A DNA stretch of 64,000 nt from CAWGJC01 sp965276665 (lineage in GTDB: Bacteria > Pseudomonadota > Alphaproteobacteria > Acetobacterales > Acetobacteraceae): assembly GCA_965276665.1 (NCBI GenBank), contig OZ255620.1, forward strand, positions 2,666,001 to 2,730,000. The letters are read 5' to 3'. Positions 22,472-31,999 of the stretch are shown one piece after another (the first letter of the stretch is position 1; every line of letters starts with the position of its first letter). A program made the position numbers and the translations under genes. The notes below the pieces were generated by a model. That model ran no database searches, was not told where the DNA came from, and saw only the letters and a list, made by a program, of their open reading frames with translations.

Positions 22472-24763
22472 ATGAACGAGACGCTGGATGTTCCGGGCCT
22501 GGACCAGGAAGCCGAGATCCTCATCGACAGCTGGGGCATCCCGCATATTCGCGCGCAGACCAGGCGGGATGTGTTTTTCGTGCAGGGTTTCAATGCCGCG
22601 CGGGACCGGTTGTGGCAGATCGATCTGTGGCGGAAGCGCGGGCTGGGCTCGTTGGCGGCGGATTTCGGGCCGGGTTTTCTGGCGCAGGACCGGGCGGCGC
22701 GGTTGTTCGTCTATCGCGGGGACATGGCGGCGGAGTGGGCGTCCTACGGCACGCCGGACGCGCGCGCGATCGTCGAGGCGTTCGTCGCCGGCATCAATGG
22801 GTTCGTGACGCTGACGGAGACGCATCCGGCGATGTTGCCGCCGGAATTCGCCTTGATGGGCACGCGGCCGGCGCGGTGGGAGGCGGCGGATGTGGTGCGC
22901 GTGCGCAGCCATGCGCTGGTGCGCAACGTGCTGTCGGAGGCGGCGCGCGTGCAAGTGGCGGCGCGGTCCGGCCTGAAGGCGGATCTGGCGCGTGTCGCGC
23001 TGTCGGCGCCGGGCGAGGCGCAGATGCCGGCGGGGTTGCGGCCGGAGGAGATCCCGGCCGACCTGATCGACGTGTTCCGCCTGGCGACGGCGGCCCCGCA
23101 TTTCACGCCGAAGCGGCTTGCGGCGACCCTCCATGACGCCGCGATTTGGAGCAAGGTGAACGATCTCGGCGAGGTTATTCCGGATCCCGCGGAGATCGGC
23201 TCGAACAACTGGGCGGTGCATGGCAGCCGGACCGCGACCGGACGGCCGGTTCTGGCGAGCGATCCGCACCGTGCGCATGCTCTGCCCTCGCTGCGCTACA
23301 TCGTGCATCTGAGCGGGGCCGGGATCGACCTGATCGGCGCGGGCGAGCCGGCGATTCCGGGAATCTCGTTCGGCCATAACGAGAAGGCCGCTTTCGCGAT
23401 GACCTTCTTCCCGGCCGATCAGAGCGACATCTTGGTCTACGAGACCGATCCGGCGGACCCGACGCGCTACCGGTATGGCGATGGGTGGGAGGCGATGCGC
23501 CTCGTCACCGAGACCGTTTCGGTGAAGGGCGCGCCGGATCAGCGCGTGACGCTCGCCTTCACCCGCCATGGCCCGGTGATCCGCGAGGATCGCGGCGTGC
23601 ACCGCGCCTATGCGGTGCGTTCCGTGTGGTCGGAGCCGGGCGCCTCCGCCTATCTCGGCAGTCTCGGATTCATGGAGAAATCCGACGTGCATGATTTCAC
23701 CGAGGCGCTCCGCCATTGGTGCGTGCCGCCGGCGAACTACGTCTATGCCGATACCTCCGGCGACATTGCCTGGGTGGTTGCCGGCCGGGTGCCGCGCCGG
23801 CCGAATTCGGACGGGTTGCTGCCGGTTCCGGGCGATGGGCGCTATGAATGGGACGGGTTTCATCCGCACGAGCACCTGCCGCGCGCGATCAATCCGGAGC
23901 GCGGCTATGTCGCCACCGCGAACGAGATGAATTTGCCACCGGATTACCCGAACGCGGAGCGCCGCATTTCCTTCGAATGGGCCGAGGGTTCGCGCGCCGC
24001 GCGCATCGACGAGGTGCTGTCGGCGCAGGACGCGCACAGCCTCGCGCAATCGATGGCGCTGCAAACCGATGCGCTGTCGATCCCGGCGCGCCGCCTCGCG
24101 GCCTTGCTGCCGCGTGTGCCAGGGAGCGCGGCGCGCCGGCTGCTCGATGGATGGGATTTCCGCCTGGAAGCGGACAGCGCGCCCGCCGCGCTGTTCGAGC
24201 TTTGGTGGACGAAGCATCTGAAGCCGGCGCTGCTCGACCGGGTGGCGCGCGACCCGGTATCGCGCAAGCTGCTCATCCCGGGCGATGTCGCCACCCTGCT
24301 CGCGATGGCGGAGCGGCTGGACGCGCATGATCCGCTGCTCGCCGACACGCTCACCGCGGCGTTCGCCGATGCCAGCAAGCGGCTCGGCGACGACCCGGCG
24401 CAATGGCGCTGGGGCACGCTGCATCAAGGGTATTTCCCGCATCCGCTCGCGCGCGTCGCCGAGGCGCCGCGCGACGTGGGTCCGCTGCCGAAGGGCGGGT
24501 CGGGTTCGACGCCGATGGCGGCGACCTATCGCGCGACGGATTTCCGCGTCACCGCCGGCGCCGCCTTCCGCATGGTGGCCGATGTCGGCAATTGGGATGA
24601 GAGCCGGGTGGTGAATGCGCCGGGCCAGTCGGGCGATCCGGCGTCGCCGCATTACGACGATCTCGCGACGCTCTGGGCGCGCGGCGATTACGTGCCGCTG
24701 CTTTATTCGCGCGACGCGGTGGATGGCGCGGCGCGGCTGCGCATCCGGCTGCGCCCGGCGTGA
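22472..24763 (+). CDS. Penicillin acylase-family Ntn hydrolase
   Basis: A 763-residue penicillin amidase (S45) family protein. These mature by self-cleavage and hydrolyse acyl amides such as beta-lactam side chains, acyl-homoserine lactones or N-acyl amino acids. The likely nucleophile is Ser244 in EIGSNNWAV, with the family motif RPVLASDPH after it. The alpha part starts EILIDSWGIPHIRAQT and QGFNAARDRLWQID, also typical. No clear signal peptide is visible, unlike many periplasmic relatives, so the mature enzyme may be cytoplasmic. The stop overlaps the next start as GTGA. The natural substrate is unknown; neighbours suggest an imported peptide-like amide. Confidence 0.88.
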   Translation: MNETLDVPGLDQEAEILIDSWGIPHIRAQTRRDVFFVQGFNAARDRLWQIDLWRKRGLGSLAADFGPGFLAQDRAARLFVYRGDMAAEWASYGTPDARAIVEAFVAGINGFVTLTETHPAMLPPEFALMGTRPARWEAADVVRVRSHALVRNVLSEAARVQVAARSGLKADLARVALSAPGEAQMPAGLRPEEIPADLIDVFRLATAAPHFTPKRLAATLHDAAIWSKVNDLGEVIPDPAEIGSNNWAVHGSRTATGRPVLASDPHRAHALPSLRYIVHLSGAGIDLIGAGEPAIPGISFGHNEKAAFAMTFFPADQSDILVYETDPADPTRYRYGDGWEAMRLVTETVSVKGAPDQRVTLAFTRHGPVIREDRGVHRAYAVRSVWSEPGASAYLGSLGFMEKSDVHDFTEALRHWCVPPANYVYADTSGDIAWVVAGRVPRRPNSDGLLPVPGDGRYEWDGFHPHEHLPRAINPERGYVATANEMNLPPDYPNAERRISFEWAEGSRAARIDEVLSAQDAHSLAQSMALQTDALSIPARRLAALLPRVPGSAARRLLDGWDFRLEADSAPAALFELWWTKHLKPALLDRVARDPVSRKLLIPGDVATLLAMAERLDAHDPLLADTLTAAFADASKRLGDDPAQWRWGTLHQGYFPHPLARVAEAPRDVGPLPKGGSGSTPMAATYRATDFRVTAGAAFRMVADVGNWDESRVVNAPGQSGDPASPHYDDLATLWARGDYVPLLYSRDAVDGAARLRIRLRPA

Positions 24764-25989
24764 TCACGCGCGCCGATCTTCTCGCGCGTGACCGCGACGA
24801 TCCGCTGGCGGGGTTCCGCGACCGCTTCGCGCTGCCGGATGGCGTGATCTATCTCGACGGCAATTCGCTCGGCGCGATGCCTAAGGCGACGCCTTTGCGC
24901 ATCCGCGCGGTGATCGAGCAGGAATGGGGCGAGGGTCTGGTGCGGAGCTGGAACACCGCCGGCTGGATGGCGATGCCGCTCCGCATCGGCGACAAGATCG
25001 GCCGGCTGATCGGCGCGCCGGCCGGCAGCGTCGCGGTCGCGGATTCCACCTCGGTCAATCTGTTCAAGCTGCTCGCCGCCGCGCTCGCGCTGCGGCCGGA
25101 ACGGCGCGTCATCCTCTCCGAGCAAGGCAATTTCCCGACCGATCTCTACATGGCGGAAGGGCTTGCGGCGCTGCTCGCGCGCGGCCACACGCTGCGTCTC
25201 GCCGGGACGCACGAGATCGCCGCCGCGCTCGACGGGGATGTCGCGGTGGCGATGCTCACCCATGTCGATTACCGCAGCGGGCGGATGCACGAGATGGGCG
25301 CGATCACCCGGGCCGTGCAGGCGGCGGGCGCGGTCATGCTGTGGGATCTGGCGCATTCCGCCGGCGCGGTGCCGCTCGATCTCGCGGCGCATGACGTCGA
25401 TCTCGCGGTGGGCTGCGGCTACAAATACCTCAATGGCGGTCCCGGCGCGCCGGCCTTCCTCTACGCCGCGACGCGGCTGCAGGATTTCCTGACGATGCCG
25501 CTCACCGGCTGGCTCGGTCATGCCGCGCCGTTCGGGTTCGAGCCCGGCTACCGCCCCGTCACCGGCATCGGCCGCGCGCTGGTCGGCACGCCGCCGATGC
25601 TCAGCCTGGCGGCGCTCGAAATCGGCGTCGATCTCGCGCTGGAGGCCCCGATGGCGCTGGTGCGGGAGAAATCCGTCGCACAGACGACGATCTTCGCCGA
25701 GCTCGTGGCCCAGGAATGCCCGGAATTCCGTATCGTCTCGCCGGCCGATCCGGCATGGCGCGGCAGCCAAATCTCGCTCGCGCACGAGCACGCCTACGCG
25801 ATCATGCAGGCGCTGATCGCGCGCGGCGTGATCGGGGATTTCCGCGCGCCCGATATCTTGCGCTTCGGCATGACCCCGCTGACGCTCGGCTATGCCGAGC
25901 TCTGGGACGCGGTGGCGATCCTGCGCGACATCATGGCGCGCGGCACGTGGCGCGACGAACGCTTCGCCACGCGGCTCGCGGTCACGTAA
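24760..25989 (+). CDS. kynU: Kynureninase-family PLP enzyme
   Basis: A 409-residue PLP-dependent hydrolase of the kynureninase group (kynurenine to anthranilate plus alanine). IYLDGNSLGAMP opens the fold, DLAHSAGAVPLDL holds the cofactor-binding Asp and the PLP lysine is K222 in GCGYKYLNGGPGAP. The start is GTG at 24760, overlapping the acylase stop. No kynA or kynB lies next to it, so the enzyme may work on a related beta-keto amino acid released by the acylase rather than in tryptophan breakdown. Its last eight bases overlap the end of the convergent tctA. Confidence 0.85.
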   Translation: MITRADLLARDRDDPLAGFRDRFALPDGVIYLDGNSLGAMPKATPLRIRAVIEQEWGEGLVRSWNTAGWMAMPLRIGDKIGRLIGAPAGSVAVADSTSVNLFKLLAAALALRPERRVILSEQGNFPTDLYMAEGLAALLARGHTLRLAGTHEIAAALDGDVAVAMLTHVDYRSGRMHEMGAITRAVQAAGAVMLWDLAHSAGAVPLDLAAHDVDLAVGCGYKYLNGGPGAPAFLYAATRLQDFLTMPLTGWLGHAAPFGFEPGYRPVTGIGRALVGTPPMLSLAALEIGVDLALEAPMALVREKSVAQTTIFAELVAQECPEFRIVSPADPAWRGSQISLAHEHAYAIMQALIARGVIGDFRAPDILRFGMTPLTLGYAELWDAVAILRDIMARGTWRDERFATRLAVT

Positions 25990-27490
25990 CCGCGCGGCGC
26001 CGCCACAATCCGCGCAGCCGCGCGCCCATGCCCGGCACCGAGAACACGACCGAGACCAGCGTGAGCAGCGCCAGCGCGATGCAGATCGGCCGGGTGAAGA
26101 ACGGCAGCAGGCTGCCATTCGCGATGGTCAACCCGCGCAGCAGGTTCTTGTCGAGCAATTGCCCGAGCACCATGCCGAGGATCATCGGCGCCATCGGGAA
26201 GCGGAATCGCCGGAGCAGCATGCCGATGACGCCGAACACCAGCATCACCTCGATGTTGAACAGCCGGCTCGACGTCGCGTAGGCGCCGACCGAGCAGAGC
26301 ACCACCACGATCGGCATCAGCCGCTCATGCGGCACGCGCAGGATCAGCAGCAGCGGCTTGACGAGGAAATACCCGTAAAACAGCTTCGCCATGTCGGCGA
26401 TCATCAGCATGGCGACGATGCGGTAGAGGTATTCGGGCGTGGTGACGAGCAGCATCGGGCCCGGGTTGAGCCCGTGGATGAACATCGCCGCCATCAGCAC
26501 CGCGGCGGGCGCGGAACCCGGCACGGCGAGCGTGAGCACCGGGATCATCGCCCCGGGCACGCAGGCGCTCTCCCCGGTCTCGGCGGCGATCAGCCCCTCG
26601 ATGCTGCCCTTGCCGAATTTCTCGCGCTCCTTGCTGCCGCGCCTGGCCGCCGCATAGGCGGCGAAGGCGGCGGTCTCCTCGCCCAGTCCCGGCAGCGTGC
26701 CGGTGAAGGTGCCGATCAGGCCGGAGCGCAGGATGGTGCGCCAGTAGCGCGCGACGTCGCGCGGATGCGGAAACACGGAACCCAGCTTCGCCACCGTGCG
26801 CGTGACGCGCGGCCGTCCCATCGCGGTCAGCACCTCGGCCAATCCGAACGCGCCGACCAGCGCCGGCAGCAGATCGATCCCGCCCGCGAGATCGGCGTTG
26901 CCGAAGGCGAAGCGCGGATAGGCGTGCTGCGAATCCTGCCCGATCGTCGAGATGAACAGGCCGAGGAAACCCACCATGTAGCCCTTCAGCGGGTCGCCGC
27001 CGGCGAGCGTGCCGGAGATCACGATGCCGAACACCGCCACCCAGAACAGCTCGTACGAGCCGAAGGAGAGCGCGAAATTCGCCAGCATCGGCGCGAGCGA
27101 GGCCATCACCAGCGTACCGGTCAGCGTGCCGAGCCAGCTCCCCGTCGTGCTGATCCCCATCGCGCGCCCGGCCAGGCCCTGCTGCGCGAGCGGATAGCCG
27201 TCGAGCGTGCTGGCAGCGCTCGCCGGCGTGCCCGGGATATTGAGCAGGATCGCGCTGCGGCTGCCGCCGTAGATCGCGCCGACATAGACGCAGATCAGCA
27301 CCTGGATCGCCTGGTTCGGCTCCATGCTGTAGGTGAGGCTCGTCATCAGCGCCACGCCGAGCGTCGCGGTGAGACCGGGCAGCGAGCCCACGATGATGCC
27401 GGCGAGCGTCGCCCACATGACGTTGCCGAGGGTGAACAGCGTCGCCTGCGCGGCGAATTGCTCGCCGAGCATATGGAGGTTGGACAGCAT
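25982..27490 (-). CDS. tctA: Tripartite tricarboxylate transporter, large permease TctA
   Basis: A 502-residue membrane protein with many hydrophobic segments. GTLPGLGEETAAFAAYAAAR and the earlier GSLPGLTATLGVALM are the two PGL signatures of TctA, the large subunit of TTT carboxylate uptake systems. ATG at 27490 overlaps the tctB stop by one base (TGATG). Substrate is unknown: TTT systems import citrate, other carboxylates and aromatic acids. It is convergent with kynU, with which it shares eight terminal bases. Confidence 0.9.
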   Translation of the reverse strand: MLSNLHMLGEQFAAQATLFTLGNVMWATLAGIIVGSLPGLTATLGVALMTSLTYSMEPNQAIQVLICVYVGAIYGGSRSAILLNIPGTPASAASTLDGYPLAQQGLAGRAMGISTTGSWLGTLTGTLVMASLAPMLANFALSFGSYELFWVAVFGIVISGTLAGGDPLKGYMVGFLGLFISTIGQDSQHAYPRFAFGNADLAGGIDLLPALVGAFGLAEVLTAMGRPRVTRTVAKLGSVFPHPRDVARYWRTILRSGLIGTFTGTLPGLGEETAAFAAYAAARRGSKEREKFGKGSIEGLIAAETGESACVPGAMIPVLTLAVPGSAPAAVLMAAMFIHGLNPGPMLLVTTPEYLYRIVAMLMIADMAKLFYGYFLVKPLLLILRVPHERLMPIVVVLCSVGAYATSSRLFNIEVMLVFGVIGMLLRRFRFPMAPMILGMVLGQLLDKNLLRGLTIANGSLLPFFTRPICIALALLTLVSVVFSVPGMGARLRGLWRRRAVT

Positions 27491-28008
27491 CAGGGCATGC
27501 GGATCAGGAACACGCGCTCGAAGAGCTGCGAGATGCCGATGCCGGCGATGAGCGCGATGGCGAGCGCGATGCCGGCATTCTTCGCCCGCTTCCGCGCCGC
27601 CATGCCGGGCTCCCACTCGAAGACGTTGATGAACACGAAGACGAAGAGCGCGGCGGCGAGCCAGAAGGGCAGCCGGCCGACGAGCCCGAGATCGAACACG
27701 ACCGTCAGTAGCGCCGCCAGCCCGATGCGGACCACCACCCGGCGCGTGCCCTCGCGCGGCGAATGCCAGCCGCCGGCCAGCGCGCCGCGCGCGATCGAGC
27801 GGCCGGCGAGCACCAGCGCGAGCAGCGCGATCACGCTGCCATGGAAGCCCGGCACGATGCCGGGCGCGACATAGGCGGGCGTGCCCTGATCGGTGAAGGT
27901 CGGCATCGCCGCCGAGGCCGCGATCACCGCGACGCCGAACACCAGGAAGACGGCGGCGAGCACGAGATCGGCATGCGGCGTCGGCGCGTCCTCGCCATGT
28001 CCGCTCAT
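27490..28008 (-). CDS. tctB: Tripartite tricarboxylate transporter, small permease TctB
   Basis: 172 residues with four hydrophobic segments (for example ADLVLAAVFLVFGVAVIAAS and PFWLAAALFVFVFINVFEW). Length, topology and position between tctC and tctA define it as TctB, which is poorly conserved in sequence. It is one base overlapped with tctA and 45 bases downstream of tctC. Confidence 0.85.
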   Translation of the reverse strand: MSGHGEDAPTPHADLVLAAVFLVFGVAVIAASAAMPTFTDQGTPAYVAPGIVPGFHGSVIALLALVLAGRSIARGALAGGWHSPREGTRRVVVRIGLAALLTVVFDLGLVGRLPFWLAAALFVFVFINVFEWEPGMAARKRAKNAGIALAIALIAGIGISQLFERVFLIRMP

Positions 28009-28053
28009 CGGCGCCGCATCCTGTGGTGACGCCCGGGGTGGCGGCCGCGCCCG

Positions 28054-29070
28054 CTAGGCGCGCGGGATGCCGACCGTGTCAGGCGAGATCTTGGCGTGGC
28101 CGCCATCGTAATAGAGCCACGCCGCCTGGCGCACGAGCTTCATCGCCTCGGTCTGCGCCGCAGCACCCGAGAGCGGCGTGAACAGCGCGGCGCGGCGCTT
28201 CGCGTAATCGGCGATGGCGGCGGATTTGCTGATCGTGTCGGTCCAGATCGCATCCATCGTCTCGGCGATCGCGGGCGGCGCGTCCTTCGGCAGCCAGATG
28301 CCGAAATAATTGAGCGGCGCCGCCATGCCGGGGATCCAGTTGGTGATCGGCGGCACGTCGCCGAACCCCGCGAGCGGCACCGGCTTGTCGGCCAGCGCCG
28401 CCAGCGGGATCAGCCGCTTCGCGCGGATCATGTCGCCGGCTTCCACCAGCAGGCAGCTCACCACCGGCGTCTCGTCCGAGACCGCGGCGATCACCGCCGG
28501 GTTGCCGCCATCATAGGGCACATGGCGATAATTCGCCTTCGTCCCCGCGCGCACCATCTCCATCATCAGCTGCCCGGCGGACGAGATGCCGGCCGTCGCC
28601 ACCGGCACGGCGCCGCCCTTGGGGCCCTTGAGCGCGGCCAGCAGCGCGCCGAAATCCTTGTAGGGCGAGGACGGATTGGCCGCGATGATCGAGACATTGG
28701 CGACCGCGAGATAGAGGTTCCAGTCGGCGAGCCCGGTGTCGAGCAGGCCGAGCACGCGGTAGCAGCCGAGATCGGACGCGGCGCCGGATGCCCAGGTATA
28801 CCCGTCATGCGGGGAGGTCAGCGCGTTGCGCGTGCCGATCGAGCCGGAGGCGCCGGCCTGGTTCACCACCACGACGCTCACCCCGAGCGGCTTCTCGAGC
28901 TCGCTCGCCACCACGCGCACGCATTGATCGGTCGAGCCGCCGGCCGCCCAGGGGACGATGATGGTGACCGGGCGCGTGGGCTTCCACGCGGCCTGCGCCC
29001 GCACGACCGAGGGCATCGCCAGCGTGCCGGACGCGGCGGCGGCGCCCCATAACAGCGTCCTGCGTCGCAC
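28054..29070 (-). CDS. tctC: Tripartite tricarboxylate transporter substrate-binding protein TctC
   Basis: A 338-residue Bug/TctC-family periplasmic receptor. The signal RRRTLLWGAAAASGTLAMP has a twin-Arg look and cleaves near VVRAQA. The mature start RPVTIIVPWAAGGSTDQCVR and VVVVNQAGASGSIGT are family signatures for carboxylate binding. The GTG start has GGAGGG seven bases upstream. It leads the tctCBA operon and is divergent from the Gfo/Idh/MocA pair, so the two units may be co-regulated. Confidence 0.9.
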   Translation of the reverse strand: MRRRTLLWGAAAASGTLAMPSVVRAQAAWKPTRPVTIIVPWAAGGSTDQCVRVVASELEKPLGVSVVVVNQAGASGSIGTRNALTSPHDGYTWASGAASDLGCYRVLGLLDTGLADWNLYLAVANVSIIAANPSSPYKDFGALLAALKGPKGGAVPVATAGISSAGQLMMEMVRAGTKANYRHVPYDGGNPAVIAAVSDETPVVSCLLVEAGDMIRAKRLIPLAALADKPVPLAGFGDVPPITNWIPGMAAPLNYFGIWLPKDAPPAIAETMDAIWTDTISKSAAIADYAKRRAALFTPLSGAAAQTEAMKLVRQAAWLYYDGGHAKISPDTVGIPRA

Positions 29071-29155
29071 GGCCGCACCCTCCTGCTTGCGTTTCTTTTC
29101 CGCGATGCGAGACTGGATCGGGCCCTATCTCCTGTCAATCAACCGAGACGCAAGC

Positions 29156-30163
29156 ATGACCCGTTTCGCAGTGATCGGCCTCGATCACCGCCATGTCTAC
29201 GACCTCGTCGATGGGCTGGTCGCGGCCGGCGGCGTCTGCGCCGGATACTGGCCGGAAACCACCGATCCGCGCGTGCTCGCCGGCTTCCGCAAGCGCTTCC
29301 CCGACGTGCCGCCCGCCGAACGCGCGGCATTGCTCGAGGATGCGTCGATCGCCTTCATCGTGCTCGCCGCGGTGCCGCGCGACCGGGCGGCGCTCGCCAT
29401 CGAGGCGATGCGCCACGGCAAGGACGTGCTGGTCGACAAGCCCGGCGTCACCACCGCGGACCAGCTCGCCACGGTGGAACGGACGGTCGCGGAAACCGGG
29501 CGCATCTTCTCGGTCTGCTTCTCCGAGCGCTTCCTCACCGCCTCGACGCAGATGGCGCTCCGCCTGGCGCGCGAGGGCGCGATCGGGCGCGTGGTGCAGA
29601 CGGTCGGGCTCGGGCCGCACCGGCTGAACCGCGACCTGCGCCCCGCCTGGTTCTTCGATGCTTCGGCCTATGGCGGCATCCTCGTCGATATCGGCTCGCA
29701 CCAGATCGACCAGTTCCTCGCCTTTGCGGACGCGGCCGATGCCGAGATCGTCACCAGCACGGTGGGCGAGTTCGGCACCGCGCCCGGCTTCGAGGATTTC
29801 GGCGAGATGGTCCTCCGCAGCACGCGCGCGACCGGCTATGCCCGGCTCGACTGGTTCACGCCGGACGGGCTGGCGAGCTGGGGCGATGTGCGCCTCACCG
29901 TGACCGGCACCGAAGGCACGATGGAGCTGCGCAAGAATCTCGACATCGCCGGCGCGCCGGGCGCCGACCACCTCTTCCTGATCGACAACAAGGAGACGCG
30001 CCGCATCGACTGCTCGCAGGTGGCGCTCACCTATTTCCGCGACTTCCTCGCCGATGTCGCGGCACGCACCGCAACCGCGATGCCGCAGGCCCACGTCTTC
30101 ACCGTCTGCCGCCTGGCGATCGAGGCGCAGGCACGCGCCACGCGCTTCCGGCCGGAACGATGA
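29156..30163 (+). CDS. Gfo/Idh/MocA-family oxidoreductase (first of pair)
   Basis: 335 residues. The N-terminal Rossmann fold starts RFAVIGLDHRHVYDLVDGL and carries VLVDKPGVTT, the family's K-P motif after the nucleotide domain. A C-terminal beta-sheet domain with DIGSHQIDQFLAF follows. Such enzymes oxidise or reduce sugars and sugar-like alcohols with NAD(P). The ATG at 29156 begins the conserved fold; upstream frame lacks a site. The stop overlaps the next gene as ATGA. Exact substrate unknown. Confidence 0.85.
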   Translation: MTRFAVIGLDHRHVYDLVDGLVAAGGVCAGYWPETTDPRVLAGFRKRFPDVPPAERAALLEDASIAFIVLAAVPRDRAALAIEAMRHGKDVLVDKPGVTTADQLATVERTVAETGRIFSVCFSERFLTASTQMALRLAREGAIGRVVQTVGLGPHRLNRDLRPAWFFDASAYGGILVDIGSHQIDQFLAFADAADAEIVTSTVGEFGTAPGFEDFGEMVLRSTRATGYARLDWFTPDGLASWGDVRLTVTGTEGTMELRKNLDIAGAPGADHLFLIDNKETRRIDCSQVALTYFRDFLADVAARTATAMPQAHVFTVCRLAIEAQARATRFRPER

Positions 30164-31155
30164 TCTCGCTCGCGGTCATCGGGCTCGGCCAGGCGTTTCT
30201 GCCGCATGCGAAAAGCCTGCTCGATCTCCGCGACCGCGTCACCGTGCGCTGGGCGGCGAGCCCAAGCGCCGCGCGCACGGAAGATGCCGCGCGCACCTAC
30301 GGTTTTCCCGTCACCAACGATGTGAACGCCGCGATCGCCGATCCCGCGGTGGATGCGGTGCTGGTGCTGACACCGCCCGACAGCCATCTCGATCTCGCGG
30401 AACGCGCCTTGGCCGCCGGCAAGCACGTGATGGTCGAGAAACCGCTCGAGATCTCGCTCGCCCGCGCCGAACAACTCGTCGCCGCCGCGCGCGCGCATGG
30501 CCGCATCCTCGGCGTCGTGCTGCAGGCGCGGTTCCGCGAAAGCACGATCCGGCTGCGCGCCGCGCTCGATGCGGGGATGCTCGGCCGCGTCGAGGCGGCA
30601 TGGCTCACTTTGCCGTGGTGGCGGCCGCAGAGCTATTACGACGAAGCCGGGCGCGGCAGCCGCGCGCGCGACGGCGGCGGCGTGCTGCTCACCCAGGCGA
30701 TCCACACGATTGATCTGTTCCGCACGCTCGTCGGCGTCAGCGATGTGGTGGCGGCGCAGGCGATCACCACCGGCCTGCACCGCATGGAGACCGAGGATTA
30801 CGCCGCGGCGCTGCTCCGCCTCGGCAACGGCGCGCCGGGCACGCTGCTCGCCACCACCGCCGCCATGCCGGGCAAGCGCGAATCCATCACCATCATCGGA
30901 ACACGTGGCACCGCGCACCTCGCCGCCAGCGCGCTGCGCATCACCTGCGCCGACGGCGGCGAGATCGTGCAGCAAGGCGACGGACGGAGCGGCGGCGGGG
31001 CGAGCATCATGGATTTCCCGCACGACGCCCACCGCGCCTTGATCGCCGATTTCGTCGACGCCATCGCGCAGAATCGCGAACCGCAGGTCACCGGGGAGGA
31101 GGCCTTGGCGACGCACCGGCTGATCGAGACGATCCTCGCGAAAGCTGCCGCATGA
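30160..31155 (+). CDS. Gfo/Idh/MocA-family oxidoreductase (second of pair)
   Basis: 331 residues of the same superfamily as the gene before it but clearly different in sequence. SLAVIGLGQAFLPHA opens the Rossmann fold, VMVEKPLEISLARAEQL is the K-P motif and GGGVLLTQAIHTIDL gives the catalytic His region. Two such enzymes in one operon usually catalyse successive or opposite steps on the same polyol. It is coupled by ATGA to both neighbours. Confidence 0.85.
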   Translation: MISLAVIGLGQAFLPHAKSLLDLRDRVTVRWAASPSAARTEDAARTYGFPVTNDVNAAIADPAVDAVLVLTPPDSHLDLAERALAAGKHVMVEKPLEISLARAEQLVAAARAHGRILGVVLQARFRESTIRLRAALDAGMLGRVEAAWLTLPWWRPQSYYDEAGRGSRARDGGGVLLTQAIHTIDLFRTLVGVSDVVAAQAITTGLHRMETEDYAAALLRLGNGAPGTLLATTAAMPGKRESITIIGTRGTAHLAASALRITCADGGEIVQQGDGRSGGGASIMDFPHDAHRALIADFVDAIAQNREPQVTGEEALATHRLIETILAKAAA

Positions 31156-31994
31156 CCGGGCCGCGCATCACGCTCTGCAACGAGGTGCTGCGCGACCTGC
31201 CCTTCGCGCGGCAATGCGAGACCGCGGCCGCCCTCGGCTATGACGGGCTCGAAATCGCACCGTTCACGCTCGGCGAGCTCCCGCATCTGCTGCCCGCATC
31301 GCGCCGCGCCGACCTGCGCCGCGCCGCCGCCGATGCCGGCATCGCACTGACCGGCCTGCACTGGCTGCTGGTGACGCCGGACGGACTCTCGATCACTACC
31401 GACGACCTCGCGACCCGCGTGCGCACACGGGAAGTCATCGAGCGGCTGATCGGGCTCTGCGCCGAACTCGGCGGCACCTATCTCGTGCACGGCTCTCCGG
31501 CACAGCGCCGCCTGCCCGAAGGACAGGAGGAAGAAGCGCGGCTGCACGCCGCCGACATGCTGCTCGACGCGGCCCAGGCCGCCGGACAGGCCGGCGTCAC
31601 CTATTGCATCGAGCCGCTCGCCCCACCTGACGCGAATTTCATCACCACCGTCGCGCAGGCCGTGCACCTGGTCCGCCGGATCGATCACCCCGCGCTGCGC
31701 ACCATGATCGACACCGCCGCCGCCGGAAACGGCGAAACCGAATCCCCCGCCGTCCTCATCGCCCACTGGATGCCGAGCGGCCAGATCGCCCACATCCACT
31801 TCAACGACCCGAACCGCCAAGGCCCGGGCCAGGGCAGCATGGAATTCGCCCCGATCCTCGCCGCCCTCCACGCCCAGAACTACCAGGGCTGGATCGGCAT
31901 CGAGCCCTTCATCTACGTCCCCGACGGCCCCGGCAGCGCCGCACGGGCGATCGGGTATGTGCGGGGGGTGATGGAGGACGGCGGCTGGGGTTGA
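31152..31994 (+). CDS. Sugar phosphate isomerase/epimerase (AP-endonuclease-2 TIM barrel)
   Basis: A 280-residue xylose-isomerase-like TIM barrel. Likely metal ligands are the Glu in TYCIEPLAPPDANFIT, the Asp/His in TMIDTAAAG and HIHFNDPNRQGPGQG, and the final Glu in WIGIEPFIYVPDG. The family includes epimerases, inosose dehydratase and hydroxypyruvate isomerase. With the two oxidoreductases and the divergent TTT transporter it suggests a catabolic route for a polyol or hydroxyacid (inference). An R2 repeat starts six bases after the stop. Confidence 0.82.
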   Translation: MTGPRITLCNEVLRDLPFARQCETAAALGYDGLEIAPFTLGELPHLLPASRRADLRRAAADAGIALTGLHWLLVTPDGLSITTDDLATRVRTREVIERLIGLCAELGGTYLVHGSPAQRRLPEGQEEEARLHAADMLLDAAQAAGQAGVTYCIEPLAPPDANFITTVAQAVHLVRRIDHPALRTMIDTAAAGNGETESPAVLIAHWMPSGQIAHIHFNDPNRQGPGQGSMEFAPILAALHAQNYQGWIGIEPFIYVPDGPGSAARAIGYVRGVMEDGGWG

Positions 31995-31999
31995 AGTTG

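Noticed and set aside
22454..24652. 732-codon minus-strand open frame opposite the acylase
   Set aside because: Arg/His-rich shadow of the penicillin acylase gene with no motifs.
25892..27874. 660-codon plus-strand frame after kynU
   Set aside because: Antisense shadow of tctA and tctB; His/Arg-rich without motifs.
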